64,000 nt of DNA from Teratosphaeria epicoccoides (taxonomy: Eukaryota > Ascomycota > Dothideomycetes > Mycosphaerellales > Teratosphaeriaceae): positions 34,992 through 98,991 of the forward strand of contig JADDMT010000107.1 in assembly GCA_021401465.1 (NCBI GenBank), in the 5' to 3' direction. Below the pieces are notes generated by a model that was not told the origin of the DNA, did no database searches, and saw only the letters and a list, made by a program, of their open reading frames with translations. Shown in pieces: positions 31,010 to 40,849 of the stretch; positions within the stretch are counted from its first letter, which is position 1, and every line of letters begins with the position of its first letter. The position numbers and the translations under genes are program-made.

Positions 31010-32850
31010 CCGCTGCCTCGACAGCTTGAGTACCAATGGACAGCGGATATGCCTTCAGATCAATTCTCCACACCTCAAAGACCAGTTAGAGAGTTCCATC
31101 AAGCAGTACCCTGGTGTCTCTTTCCAGACCAAGGACATTACGGTCCAGAAGCCCCACCAAGTGCTTTTCCACTATCGCTATGGGCTCGAGGTTGCAGGTA
31201 AGGACTTCGAAGGCGAAGCTACGGTGCACCTCAGGCTTTTGATTGACTTCATCAATGGAGCGGTCGCCGAGAATATCGAGGAATCTAATAACCTCATCAA
31301 GCAAGGCCTTATCAGTTATAAGCACCTGAACCATCTTCCGTCCTGGCGTGATGATATGTACTCCTGTATTCAGCCAGCCCTGCGGGTTCACCTTGCAAAG
31401 CTACGCCTACCAGTGCGGTCTAGGGCCAGGTCTGGAGTTGCAGCTTGAGTAAACCAACTTTGACAGCAAAGACTATGGCAGCCGCGATTGTCCGCGGCTG
31501 GTGACGCCGTTCGGCGGTGCAGAGAAGATCAGCGACCTCACGGCTCATCTAATAACCTGGCATCAAGACTCCGATGGGATGAATTAGCTGCTCCTCGAGC
31601 GCGGTCGGTTCTGGGAGGCTTTCGCCGGCATACACTTCAATACGTACAGGGGCGTTGCTCTGGACTACACCACAGATGGAATCTCGCGCTACAACGTGGA
31701 CGGCCGAGTGGTGGTCGACACGAGGACTTACCACCGCCTGAATGCCACCCATGCTTTCACTGTCTCTGCTTCTAAGGTCAACGAGGATAAGCAAAGTAGC
31801 CACCGCAACATCCGCAACGATAATGACCACGACAGCGCATGAAAACATTGAGACATTAGATTTGGTGGCTCAGAACTTGAGGTAGACCCTATGACGACAA
31901 TGCGTGCATCCTAGCAAATGATACCGTTCGCTGGTTCTCATTCGCCGAGAAATGGTGGCTCGACTTCTTCGACACGAATTGTCATCTCCCGACTGGAGCA
32001 CGAAATGCTTCGAGCCTGCTAGAAGCTGGTCCTCCCAGCGTTGCAGAAAGACTTGGTCCGCGCGCTCGTGGCAATTCATACCAAGCAACGTGGCAGCTTC
32101 GACGACATCGTCAAGAGCAAAGTGAAGGCCTGATCATGGTCTTACATGGGCCTCCAGGTGTCGACAAGACGCTGACTGCGGAGACTGTTGCGGTGTTCCG
32201 TCAACGCCGCTGCATATGGTCTCATCTGGCGATCACGCACTGATAGCTCCACACTCGACGGTTGAATCAGCCGCATCCTGGACTTGGCCAGTACCTGGAA
32301 GGCTGTTCTGCTCATCGAAGAAGCGGACGTGTTCCTCGAGCGGCGATCGCTTCACTACATGGAGCGCAACAGCCCTATCAGCATCTTCCTACGTTACTGG
32401 AGTACTTCGAGGCCATCCTGTTCTTGACGTCAGATCGTGGGCCGAGCTTCGTCGATGCTTTCAAGTCCCGAATCCACGTCCTACTCAAGTACAGCGATCT
32501 CAGCGTCGAGTCTCACAAGCAGATCTGGAAGGATTTCCTCGGCAAGCAAAAAGACGTGTCCATTGATGAGGCGGGCTTCGCGGCGCTCGCTCCGGCAAAC
32601 TTCAACGGCAGGCAGATCAAGGTGAGTTGCGCTGTGATCCAAAGTCTAGAAGTCGCTTTCGACTGACAATCTGCAGAATGTCAATCGTACCACCAAGTCA
32701 CTTGCTCATTTCCAGGGTAAAAAGCTCGACCAAAAGAAATTGCAACACGTAAGTACCATTCAGGAGGAGTTTGAGGATGAGTTCGACTTGAGGAGGGGGT
32801 CCGCGAATGGTATCAATGGCCGACAGATGAACGGAAATGGAAACCCTCGC
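31010..32850 (+). pseudogene. AAA+ ATPase gene (DUF7025-type), multiply disrupted
   Basis: Translated pieces follow the order of the fungal AAA+ ATPase family with an N-terminal DUF7025 region: NSPHLKDQLESSIKQYPGVSF, given here as two parts NSPHLKDQLE and SSIKQYPGVSF; LRLLIDFINGAVAENIEE; LLLERGRFWEAFAGIHF; YNVDGRVVVDTRTY; Walker A as GPPGVDKTLTAE; Walker B as AVLLIEEADVFLERR; SRIHVLLKYSDLSVES; NFNGRQIK. They sit in different frames and are broken by at least three frameshifts (near 31385, 32130 and 32230) and in-frame stops near 31454 and 31587. One intron (32622-32676, GTGAGT...CTGAC...CAG) keeps good splice signals. Walker A has Asp in place of the last Gly before Lys. The gene is dead by any reading. 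Confidence 0.85.
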
Positions 32851-33151
32851 TTCATTAGGCACGTCAGCATAGTCGATTGGAGAGGTCCTCGGGTCGTCGA
32901 TGGCAGGGGAGCGCGAGGCCTGCATCAGCGCCGTGCAAGGTGTGGTCCTCAATTGCATGTTGTTGCGCACTATCGTGTTGATCAATCAAATCATGACTCG
33001 TGCAACCCCGTACCTCGACCCAATGCTTGCATGTGATCCTCCTAATGAGATTCGCCCCACCTTGCTCGCACAGTCGAATTATTTTCATCAAAGACAAAGC
33101 CTTCTTCTCTCGTCCTCTCAATCAATTCTCAACAACAACCTTCCGATCAGT

Positions 33152-34200
33152 ATGGAGGAGATTACCATGTGGGACGCGCCATCCGAGCAGCCGAACGAGG
33201 AGGATGAGAAGGCCTTCGCGGGGGAAGAGGCAATCAGCAACGAGACTGAGGCTCTTACTTTGTATGTGACATCAACCTCTTCCAAGAAGTGCGCAGGCGG
33301 CGGACTTGCCTACATCAGGGACGGCGAGTATTTTGGCAAGGCGTGGGCTCTCGAAAAATGCAATCGCAGGGGAGCCGGTTTCCGGGCGATTCTGGGAGCT
33401 TACGAGATGGCCATTGGTCATGGCAAATCTGGAGACACCACGAAGATGCTAGTCATCACGGCGTCTAAAGGTTCTGAAGGTACGTTCGCTTGTTTCGTGG
33501 TACAGGGCGCGCCGTAATGATGGACGGGCTGGCGGCGCGTGGTTCTGGCACTCGTGGTCAATGCTAGTTCGCAAGACTCGAACATGATGCGCTGGCATGT
33601 ACTGATGAACGACAAATAGTGAGTCTGGAATTAGCGCGTCAGTGGGATGATGTCAGAAATGAGTTCCTCCGTTATTGCGTAGCATTCGAGGACGCACTGC
33701 ATAATGGTGGAATCGATTTTGAAGTCAAGGAAGTCCGAGATACGGACAGTCACCTTGGATTGAGAATGGCTCAGGCGTGCGCAAGGCACGGTCTCTCGAA
33801 GGCGACCGAGGGAGCGGCCAGGGACGAAGAGTACAGCAATATCAATCCCGCTGAGCTTATGAGAGCCGCAACTGAGCCTGAGCCTTCCGTTCGCAAGGCA
33901 TCGAAACTTCAGCGCCATGAGAAGAACAAGAACAAGCGTACTCGTCGTAAGGAGAAGAGACAGCAGGAGGCGAACCAGCGGGAGGCGAATCGGCCGAAGG
34001 CGAGAGAGGCGACGGCTGGCATGTCGAGGCAGCAGCGTAAGCTGCAGAGGCGCGGGTATAATCATGTTCGTGTCCAGGAGAAGCTTCAAAGGCAGAGAGA
34101 CGAAGCCCCGATGGCCAGTCGTCGTTCCGTCAGGCTGCAAGACCAGTCTGTACAGAACGACATGCAGAAGGCTTTCGACAAGCTGGAGCTCAACGACTGA
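33152..34200 (+). CDS. Protein with probable RNase H-like fold and basic C-terminal tail
   Basis: Two exons (33152-33479 and 33620-34200, intron 140 nt) give 302 residues. Residues about 30-175 show an RNase H-like order: two or three strands (LYVTSTSS and GGLAYIRDGEYF), a helix (GFRAILGAYEMAIGHG), a strand (KMLVITASKGS), a helix before GGIDFEVKEV and a final DSHLGLRMAQACARHG. The Asp expected on the first strand and the one after the fourth strand are Ser/Thr or Ala here, so catalysis is unlikely. The last 110 residues are very basic and coiled-coil-like (KNKNKRTRRKEKRQQE). Nuclear or RNA binding is possible. The splice restores the fold across GSE-VSLELARQW. Fold assignment is by eye and should be treated as a suggestion. 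Confidence 0.6.
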
Positions 34201-34828
34201 ACCATGGTCCAAACTGGTCCGCAGACACCATTTGGCAAGGTTTGAACGCTGGTCATGGCAAGGGCACCGGCGAATTGAGGAGGCGTATAGCAAAGTCGAC
34301 TTCCGTAGTGAGGCAGGCTCCGAACCGGATGTTCGCCCTTGCAGAACACAGCGAAGGCGACTAGTCAATAGAGACTCATAGCATTAGCTTGCACGTTCCA
34401 TACCCGCCGACGAGTAGCCTCTACAAAATCAAAGGAGGACGAGCTACCAAACTTCCGGCGTTGTGCAAGCGCTTATGGAGGTAGTGATGTGAAGCCCGCT
34501 CGAAGGTGTATGCGTGCGGTATCGTGGTCATCAAAAGTAGGCGATCTCGAAGGACCTTGTGCATAGTCCATGGGTATCAAGAATGCAGTAACTTCCCAAC
34601 ATTTAGATCATTTAGATCTTAAAAAAGCATATATCGTTTTTACATGAATAGAAGTGGAGCGAGCAGGAGGATATCTTGTGGAGAGGCGTCCAGGAGACTC
34701 TCATATGCACAGGGTTCTCCAGATTTCTGGCCCCACTTTCCAAAAGGAGAAGAAGGTCGCGTTGCCAAACGACCAACATCTAGACTATCAGTATCCTTTA
34801 CAGCCTTGACTGACCAGACAGACAAAAC
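34201..34828. other. Intergenic spacer
   Basis: A 628-bp spacer between two plus-strand genes, including the p24 promoter. It contains an AT-rich patch at 34,600-34,640. No gene or repeat is supported. Confidence 0.5.
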
Positions 34829-35613
34829 ATGTGGCTACCCTCATGGATATCGGGCATTGCCCTGCTCATCGCACAAGTCCAAGCAATCTACTTCTACATC
34901 GACGGACCTCGACAGAAATGCTTCTTCGAGATCCTAGCAAAGGACACCTTACTAGTCGGTAGGCCAGACTAACCACACCAACAATCCACTTCTGGCCAGT
35001 CGCTAACGCCGTCAAGGCCACTACAACGCGAAAATATGGGATCAAGAGAAGAAGACCTACCTGCCCGACCCCAATATGGTATCCATCCAAACACTGTCAG
35101 CCACCACGCCTTCCCTTCTAACACTAAAAACCACAGCGCATTATGGTAACCGCCGACGAAACTTTCGACAACGACCACCGCGTCGTAAATATCCGCGGTG
35201 ACGACAAGGGTAAATTCACCTTCACTGCCGCCGACAGCGGCGAACACCGCATCTGCTTCACGCCCACCAACGCCCCCTATCACTCCGGCTGGTCGCTCCT
35301 CGGCCACCAAACCGGCGGCATCAAATTCGAGCTCGATCTCGCTATCGGTGAGACCTCCAATATCGAGAGCTCGGACAAGAGCAAGCTGGGTGAGGTCGCG
35401 GAGAAGGTGCATGGCATTAATGCGCGGTTGGCGGATGTGAGGAGAGAGCAGGTGTTTCAGCGGGAGAGGGAGGCGGAGTTCAGGGATCAGAGCGAGAGTG
35501 TCAATGCGAGGGTGGTGAAGTGGACATTGATTCAGATTGTGATTTTGGGATGCACTTGTGCGTGGCAGTTGAGGTATTTGAGGGCGTTCTTTATCAAGAC
35601 GAAGCTGGTCTAG
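34829..35613 (+). CDS. p24 family (emp24/gp25L) cargo receptor of COPII/COPI vesicles
   Basis: Three exons (34829-34958, 35017-35078, 35137-35613; introns both 58 nt) encode 222 residues. A signal peptide (MWLPSWISGIALLIAQVQA) is followed by the GOLD domain with QKCFFEILAKDTLLVGHYNA, NDHRVVNIRGDDKGKFTF and the second Cys in HRICFTPTNAP, the pair that forms the domain's disulfide. A lumenal coiled coil carries the family signature RREQVFQREREAEFRDQSE. One membrane segment (WTLIQIVILGCTCAWQL) leads to the short tail FFIKTKLV, holding a diphenylalanine export signal and a lysine-based retrieval signal. p24 proteins cycle between ER and Golgi and load cargo such as GPI-anchored proteins. All parts are intact. 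Confidence 0.92.
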
Positions 35614-35830
35614 ATAAAGATGGGAGTGTCTCATGAGGATGGACATGATCTGGGATTGGAGGCAGGACGGTGTGTGCAGGAAGATACATGTCATTATGAG
35701 CCCGCTATGCATGCTGCCGATGTCTCGTAGCCCGTGCGGCTGTCATCATCCATCAAGTGCGCTGGGCTCCTTCGATGCTTCGAAGCTTGCCAGCCTGACT
35801 CTGCAATACTGTCGAACTTCCAGCAACGGC

Positions 35831-36958
35831 CTACCCGTGGACGACCACGCCGCCGTTGCAGTGAATGATCTGCCCGCTCAATTGGCTTGAGTCCGAGCTT
35901 GCCAAGAAGACAACACAGCTTGCAATCTCGCTCGGCTGGCCTGGCCTGCCCATTGGGCTCGTGAACTGCTCAATCGCCTCTTTGCTCATGGTCGCAGCCA
36001 CCAGCGGCGTCCACACCGGACCTGGCGCCACGGCGTTGACACGGATGCCCTTGCCTACGTACTGGTTGGCCAAGCCGTAGGTAAAAGCGACCACAGCCCC
36101 TTTGCTTGAGGTGTAGTCGAGGAGGTCTGGACGGCCGACGTACGCATTGACGGAAGCGTCGTTGATTATGACGGCGCCGCGCTTGAGGTGTGGAATGGCG
36201 TACTTCGAGAGGTAGAAGAATGCTATCGTGTCATATTAGCACAGATACAGATTCGAGAAGGCGGCGTTTGGACGTACGGTGGATGTTGGTTGCGAATGTG
36301 TGCTCCCACTGCTCCTCTGGGATCTCCGTGATATCCTTCTGCACCATTTGGTATGCGTGGTTGTTGAATAAGATGTCAATGCGACCCATCGTGCTCAGCG
36401 CCTTGTCGATGACCTCCTTGCACTTCTCCTTTGCCTTCAGATTGGCCTGGAAAGTGTAGCATTTCCTGCCATACTTCTCCACCAGCTTCACCGTCTCCTT
36501 GGCATCCTCTTCTTCTTCGGGCAAGTACACGATGAAACTGTCGGCGCCCTCCATGGCAAAGAGTACTGCAGTTGCACGGCCAATCCCGCTGTCACCGCCA
36601 GTGATCACGGCTTTCTTGTCCTTGAGCTTGCCGGCGGCCTTGTAGAGCTGATAGCCGCCAGTCGTCTCATCGGGAACATATTCGACCTAAGAATTGGACT
36701 TCAGAATATGGAAATTCGTGCGATCGGATCCACGCGGTCAACGCAAAGCTTGAAGTCGATCTGGGCTGTGAAGATGGCGTGCCAGACAGAAGATGGGATC
36801 ACTTACCGATGGCTGCGGATCGAGCTTCGACTGCCAGCCTGGGACGGGTTGCTGTTGAACGGGTGCTGCGATACCGTCAGTACTACGCAGTCCAGTCCAT
36901 ATTGCTAGTGTTACTCACGCTGGAAGCCGGTGTCGAACTGAGACTTGTTGGCAGACAT
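35831..36958 (-). CDS. Short-chain dehydrogenase/reductase, glucose/ribitol dehydrogenase-like
   Basis: Four exons (36958-36919, 36865-36807, 36686-36278, 36222-35831; introns 53, 120 and 55 nt) give 299 residues. The order is MSANKSQFDTGFQ, a Gln/Pro-rich linker, then the Rossmann cofactor loop TGGDSGIGR (about 62-70), the strand ending LFNNHAYQ, and the catalytic Ser193, Tyr206 and Lys210 (DYTSSK). The closing RVNAVAPGPVWTPL and GQIIHCNGG are typical. The N-terminal extension before the fold and the sequence around it match the bacterial and fungal stress-type oxidoreductase group, which uses NADP(H) on sugars or other carbonyls; the true substrate is unknown. Splices restore conserved sequence at each junction. 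It converges with the p24 gene over about 220 bp. Confidence 0.9.
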
Positions 36959-38496
36959 TTTGAGTGGAGTTCGGGGTTCTGGAGCGTCAATTGATGTTCT
37001 TGAATTGGAGAAGATAGAGTTGTTTGAAAACTTCGAGAACTTGACCTCTACCAAAGTCAACTCGCGGTCTGCTAGAGCGCGTCACAGCAACGCGAGACAT
37101 GATGTAACCATGACCGCAATTTGAGATCACGGCAGGCGCTTTGTCACATGCTCGCTCGAATGCAGTAGCATAATTGGTTCGTGCAAGCGATGCCTTGTGA
37201 ATGCATAGCGATAGCACTGCCCATGTTGTGCAGGTAGCAGCAAGATCGACGGAGTGTAGTTGAAGTTGCTGACGCTTGGACAGCCCACTGATCCCTGCTC
37301 TTCCCTCAAGAAGAAAGTCTTCACCTCTTCCTCACCACTGCACGCATTACCACTGCACGCGCACACACATGCCTGACCAGCTTCATCCATCAGCTGATCA
37401 AATGGTCACAGGTTCTGTGGCTGCGGCACTCCCATCGACCATTGATGCTCATCGGCATCACGTTGGCGTTCCTATGCCACAGACACTTTCGAAAGATCTA
37501 CACGTGAGTACTGCCATGGCTAGGCGATGCGACTCCTGAGCTCGGACGACGGCGTTTTGCATCACATGAGAGGAATGAAGGACCCTGGCACAGTCTGCCG
37601 ATTACTGTCGACAAGTCTGTGACAGAGGGATTCCACGGTCGTCTATGCGAACGTACAAGCTTGTGCAACACCACGCACCGACCAAAAACCATTATTCTGC
37701 CGATCTGGAAAGCATAATATCCGGTTCTAGTTCTATTTCCAGATGTCTGTCATGGCAACGCTTGTAACCACGTCAAGACACTCAATTGTACCTCTAATCG
37801 CGCTGCATAAGGAGCCGCGGATCGGCGGCTAAAACAAAAGTCCCAAAGTGGACCCAGCTCTCTGTTCGCACCGCACGACTACCCTTGAACGGCATATTGT
37901 CAAATTTCCCCTCAAGCTGGCACCACGGGTGCTACCATATTGTAATTGCCTCTAGCCGCAAGATAAGCGCCAGCGAACTTGTTCCTTCCACGTGAGACGC
38001 ATATCGACAGTCCGCAAAACAAATCGTGCCATTCATGATCTTATTCGGAGCTTGGGGAGGCTCCCGAGAGAGTACCTTGTCTAACTTGTTGACTGTCACG
38101 AAACTACTACACAGAGCGACAACCAGATCCGGAGCCAGTCGGGAAAATATGGGGCTGTGCTTTCTGTCCTTATTCTTGAGTAATATTACACGTCGTCGTA
38201 TCTTGTACACGTCGACACCATACCTCACGAAATACGCCCCCTGAGCATGCCGTGGAGGGCTCTCGCGACAGCAATTGGTCCAAAAACATCAAATGTTTCG
38301 GCGACACGGCCACGAATGCTCTCGATTCGTGTACGTGAATAGTCTCAATGTTCTTGGCCCTGGATCTGCGGGTGGACTCGCTGCTTCCTGAATGCTAAGG
38401 CCAGATCCTGATCTGGCGAGTGTGATTTTGGCTCAGCAGTGCCGCCGGTGGCGGACGAATCGAAGCTGGGTTGCAAAAATCTCTCTCTGAAGTCGT
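36959..38496. other. Long intergenic region, no supported gene
   Basis: About 1.5 kb between the dehydrogenase start and the membrane-protein stop. An exon-like plus-strand stretch at 37371-37500 ends at a GTGAGT, but no partner exon is convincing. No repeat or RNA gene is visible. Confidence 0.4.
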
Positions 38497-39427
38497 TCAA
38501 CTCCGCATTGCCGGTCGCAAATTGCTGTATTCATGTGAAAATGAGTTCCTGAGTCCTGCCTCAAGATCTCGTAGTCCGGCGTCTTGGCTCTCTGGTCCTA
38601 CAGTGAGTTGGTCCCCTCCAAGGACTTCGGAGACTTCAAAGACTTCGTCTTGCTTCCAGCCAAGATCGCTGTCGTTGCTACCTTCCAGAGTATTCGCGTC
38701 AGTTGTCGACATCGCATCAGACGCCTTGCTGCGGTGATATAGGTCCGACTGGGACAAATGAAGTACATCGAAAGTGTCTGGTCTGCGGAATGATGCAGAT
38801 CCAATTGTCCGGCTTGAACAGGTCGAACGGCTACCGCATCTGCGTCTGACGCTTTCTGGCTTCCCAAAGTCGCGGTTCCAGAAGGACCTGCTGAAGACTG
38901 TTTTAGTGTTAGGCGACAGATGCTGCGCCTAATGCTCGTTGATGGCTGTTGTACTTACAGGGACGTATGATAGGCGCGTTAACGGCAATCATACCAGCGA
39001 TCGTTTCTCTCACTCCCCACCGATTGATCGTCAATGCTGAAGGATGTGCTTTGAGTGTCATTACGATACGAACGAGCGCAGCAGTAACGACGAAAATGCC
39101 AGAAGATAGCAGTATCGCCATCGTCAACTTCTTCTTCAGCGGAACATTGAGCCCCCAGAGAAGTGGCATCGGAATTGCCATCATCGCGCCATCGGTGAGC
39201 ACATTGAGGGTCGTCGTCACATACATGTTCTGCGCTCGCATCGTGCATTGCCTTGGCGGATATGGAATGACAGCCCAGTTTAGTCGAATCGGACGGCAGC
39301 TGCAGGTGATGGTCAGGAGGACTGCGATGTAGGTGAGAATACACACGACAGCTAGCGCTTTGACGCATCTCTGCATCGGTAATCCAAAGGTCAAGCGGCC
39401 CAGGAAGAACAGCACGCAACCCTTCAA
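38497..39427 (-). pseudogene. Rhodopsin/SAT4-type integral membrane protein, 5' half lost to a retrotransposon
   Basis: Two exons remain (39427-38959 and 38897-38497, intron 61 nt). The first starts abruptly in the middle of the protein with CVLFFLGRLTFGLPMQRCVK and carries several membrane helices (for example VCILTYIAVLLTITC, AILLSSGIFVVTAALVRIVM) with the conserved NMYVTTTLNVLTDGAMMAIP and NAPIIRP. The splice joins to FFSRSFWNRDFG, a hallmark of the fungal rhodopsin-domain (SAT4/Pth11-like) proteins, followed by a polar tail. The first helices are missing: upstream of 39427 the strand enters TAG-rich chromovirus sequence with an immediate stop. Members of this family are seven-helix receptors or channels of unknown ligand. 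The gene is a truncated remnant. Confidence 0.85.
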
Positions 39428-40398
39428 GGACCGCTAGGCTCTACTTTCTAAGCCCCGCGTCTTCTCTTCTCCTTGTCCTACCTCTCCCTTAGTCTGTCCG
39501 CGCTTTCCGTACTTCCCTAAGTCTACTTAAAGCGGTCTATTGCCTTAGTGTCTATGAGGTTCTCTAAGGGTTCCTACGTAGGGTCGTAGTACCCTAACCA
39601 TTTTACTAGGACCTCGCGCCCTTTTCCCCTCCTCTTGTTCCTCGCGTAGAGTATCTCCTCTACTAACTACTCTTCGTACGACTTAAACAACATAGGGTCT
39701 AGCTGTTTGTCGTCATTCTCCTGTCTAGGCATAGGGTCTTTACCTACTAGTCTAAGCAGGTTAGTATAAAACACTAGGTATATATTACTTAGGAGCCTAG
39801 TCAAACAAATAGAGACTAGTAATATTACCTTAGCTACTATGTACTTTACGTGCTTAGCGTCTAAGCTTTTCTTAGATCTCTTTGTAGTATAGTCCTGTAG
39901 ATCTAGCTAGACCTTGTTACTAACTTTGTAAATTAGGGCAGAGTTCTAACATCTATTAGCAGACTCCTCTTATTCTTACATAGAGGCTACTATTATAGCT
40001 TAGCAGATTCCTGTTATGCTCTAGATCTTCTCTACAAACGCCTTTACTCTCTTAGTAGCTTTTAATAGGCTAGGCTTGTTAGAGTCCTTAGCTAAGAGTA
40101 TAGGGCCCTATGCTTTATAGCTATAGGTAGCAAAGAAGGGGCTTATGCTAATCCCTAAGTAATACCTCCTGTTTAGCGCTAGCTAAGCTATAGGGAGCTA
40201 CTACTTCTAGTTAGATTACTTATGATTAATGTAGTTCTAGAGGTACGCTTGTACCTCTTAGTTAAGGCGTTTAGGGCCTCTGTCTGTTTATAGGTAGTAT
40301 GTAGAGCTTAACTACTAGGATACTCCTATTCTTTTACAAAAGGCCCTCTAAAAGGTGCTAGTCTAGTTAGTACCCTAGTCGCTTGTAATAGCTGTTAG
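39428..40398 (-). mobile_element. Element E, left part: 3' end of chromovirus pol with chromodomain
   Basis: On the minus strand, broken by TAG/TAA codons, this reads KRSKKSLDAKHVKYIVAKV, SNIYLVFYTNLLRLVGKD and then VEEILYARNKRRGK...VLVKWLGYYDP with a downstream ENLIDTKAIDRF (about 39,680-39,530). That is the post-integrase region and chromodomain of a Ty3/gypsy chromovirus. The expected TWEP tryptophan is a stop here. No LTR is found between the chromodomain and the truncated membrane-protein gene, so E is cut at this end. Its integrase continues at 47,068, showing that D landed inside it. Confidence 0.8.
40394..40398. repeat. Target-site duplication of element D, left copy
   Basis: GTTAG directly precedes the 5' LTR and is repeated directly after the 3' LTR at 47063-47067. 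A five-base duplication is what chromovirus integrases produce. Confidence 0.9.
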
Positions 40399-40546
40399 TG
40401 TCATGAGTGTCAGGAGTACTATAAGTCACAGGATCATGAGGGTCCTAAGTGCTATAAGTTATAGTATAGTTATAGGAGTACTATAAGTTATAGGCATAGT
40501 TAAACACCTAGTCACCTTCCTACTATCGGCACCTACCCTTATGACA
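40399..40546 (+). repeat. Element D 5' LTR, internally deleted
   Basis: The 148-bp LTR keeps both ends (TGTCATGAG... and ...CTTATGACA) but lacks about 329 bp present in the 3' LTR. The break falls after GGCATAG; the sequence resumes at ACACCTAGT. Confidence 0.9.
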
Positions 40547-40849
40547 TTTTAAGCACTACTTCTAAGGAAGCATTAGGGGACTTGTCAAGCACTTAACATA
40601 CGCCTATGTTAAGTAGTTCTTTAACTATGAGTTTAACTTCTAGCGACAGTTAACTAACACTATAAGAACAAGTTGCCGCTATACCTTAAATTACATAGTA
40701 GCTTGAATCCATTTACCTTAGCAAGATAGCTCTAGCATCTGTCGCAGGTTTAACTACTAGGAATAGACATAGTAATAACGGCTTTAAGATAGGAAGCCCT
40801 ACAGAGTTCATAGGATAATAATCTTAAGTCGAGATGTTTATCCTATAAT

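Noticed and set aside
33631..34368. 245-codon minus-strand frame
   Set aside because: Antisense to the second exon of the RNase H-like gene; Leu/Arg-rich composition is the complement of its Lys/Glu tail.
37371..37500. Exon-like stretch ending at GTGAGT
   Set aside because: Two acceptors could follow but both give short tails without recognisable features; no family support.
39428..39530. Possible LTR for element E next to the truncated gene
   Set aside because: No TG/CA inverted ends and no match to the other LTRs were found, so E is taken as truncated.
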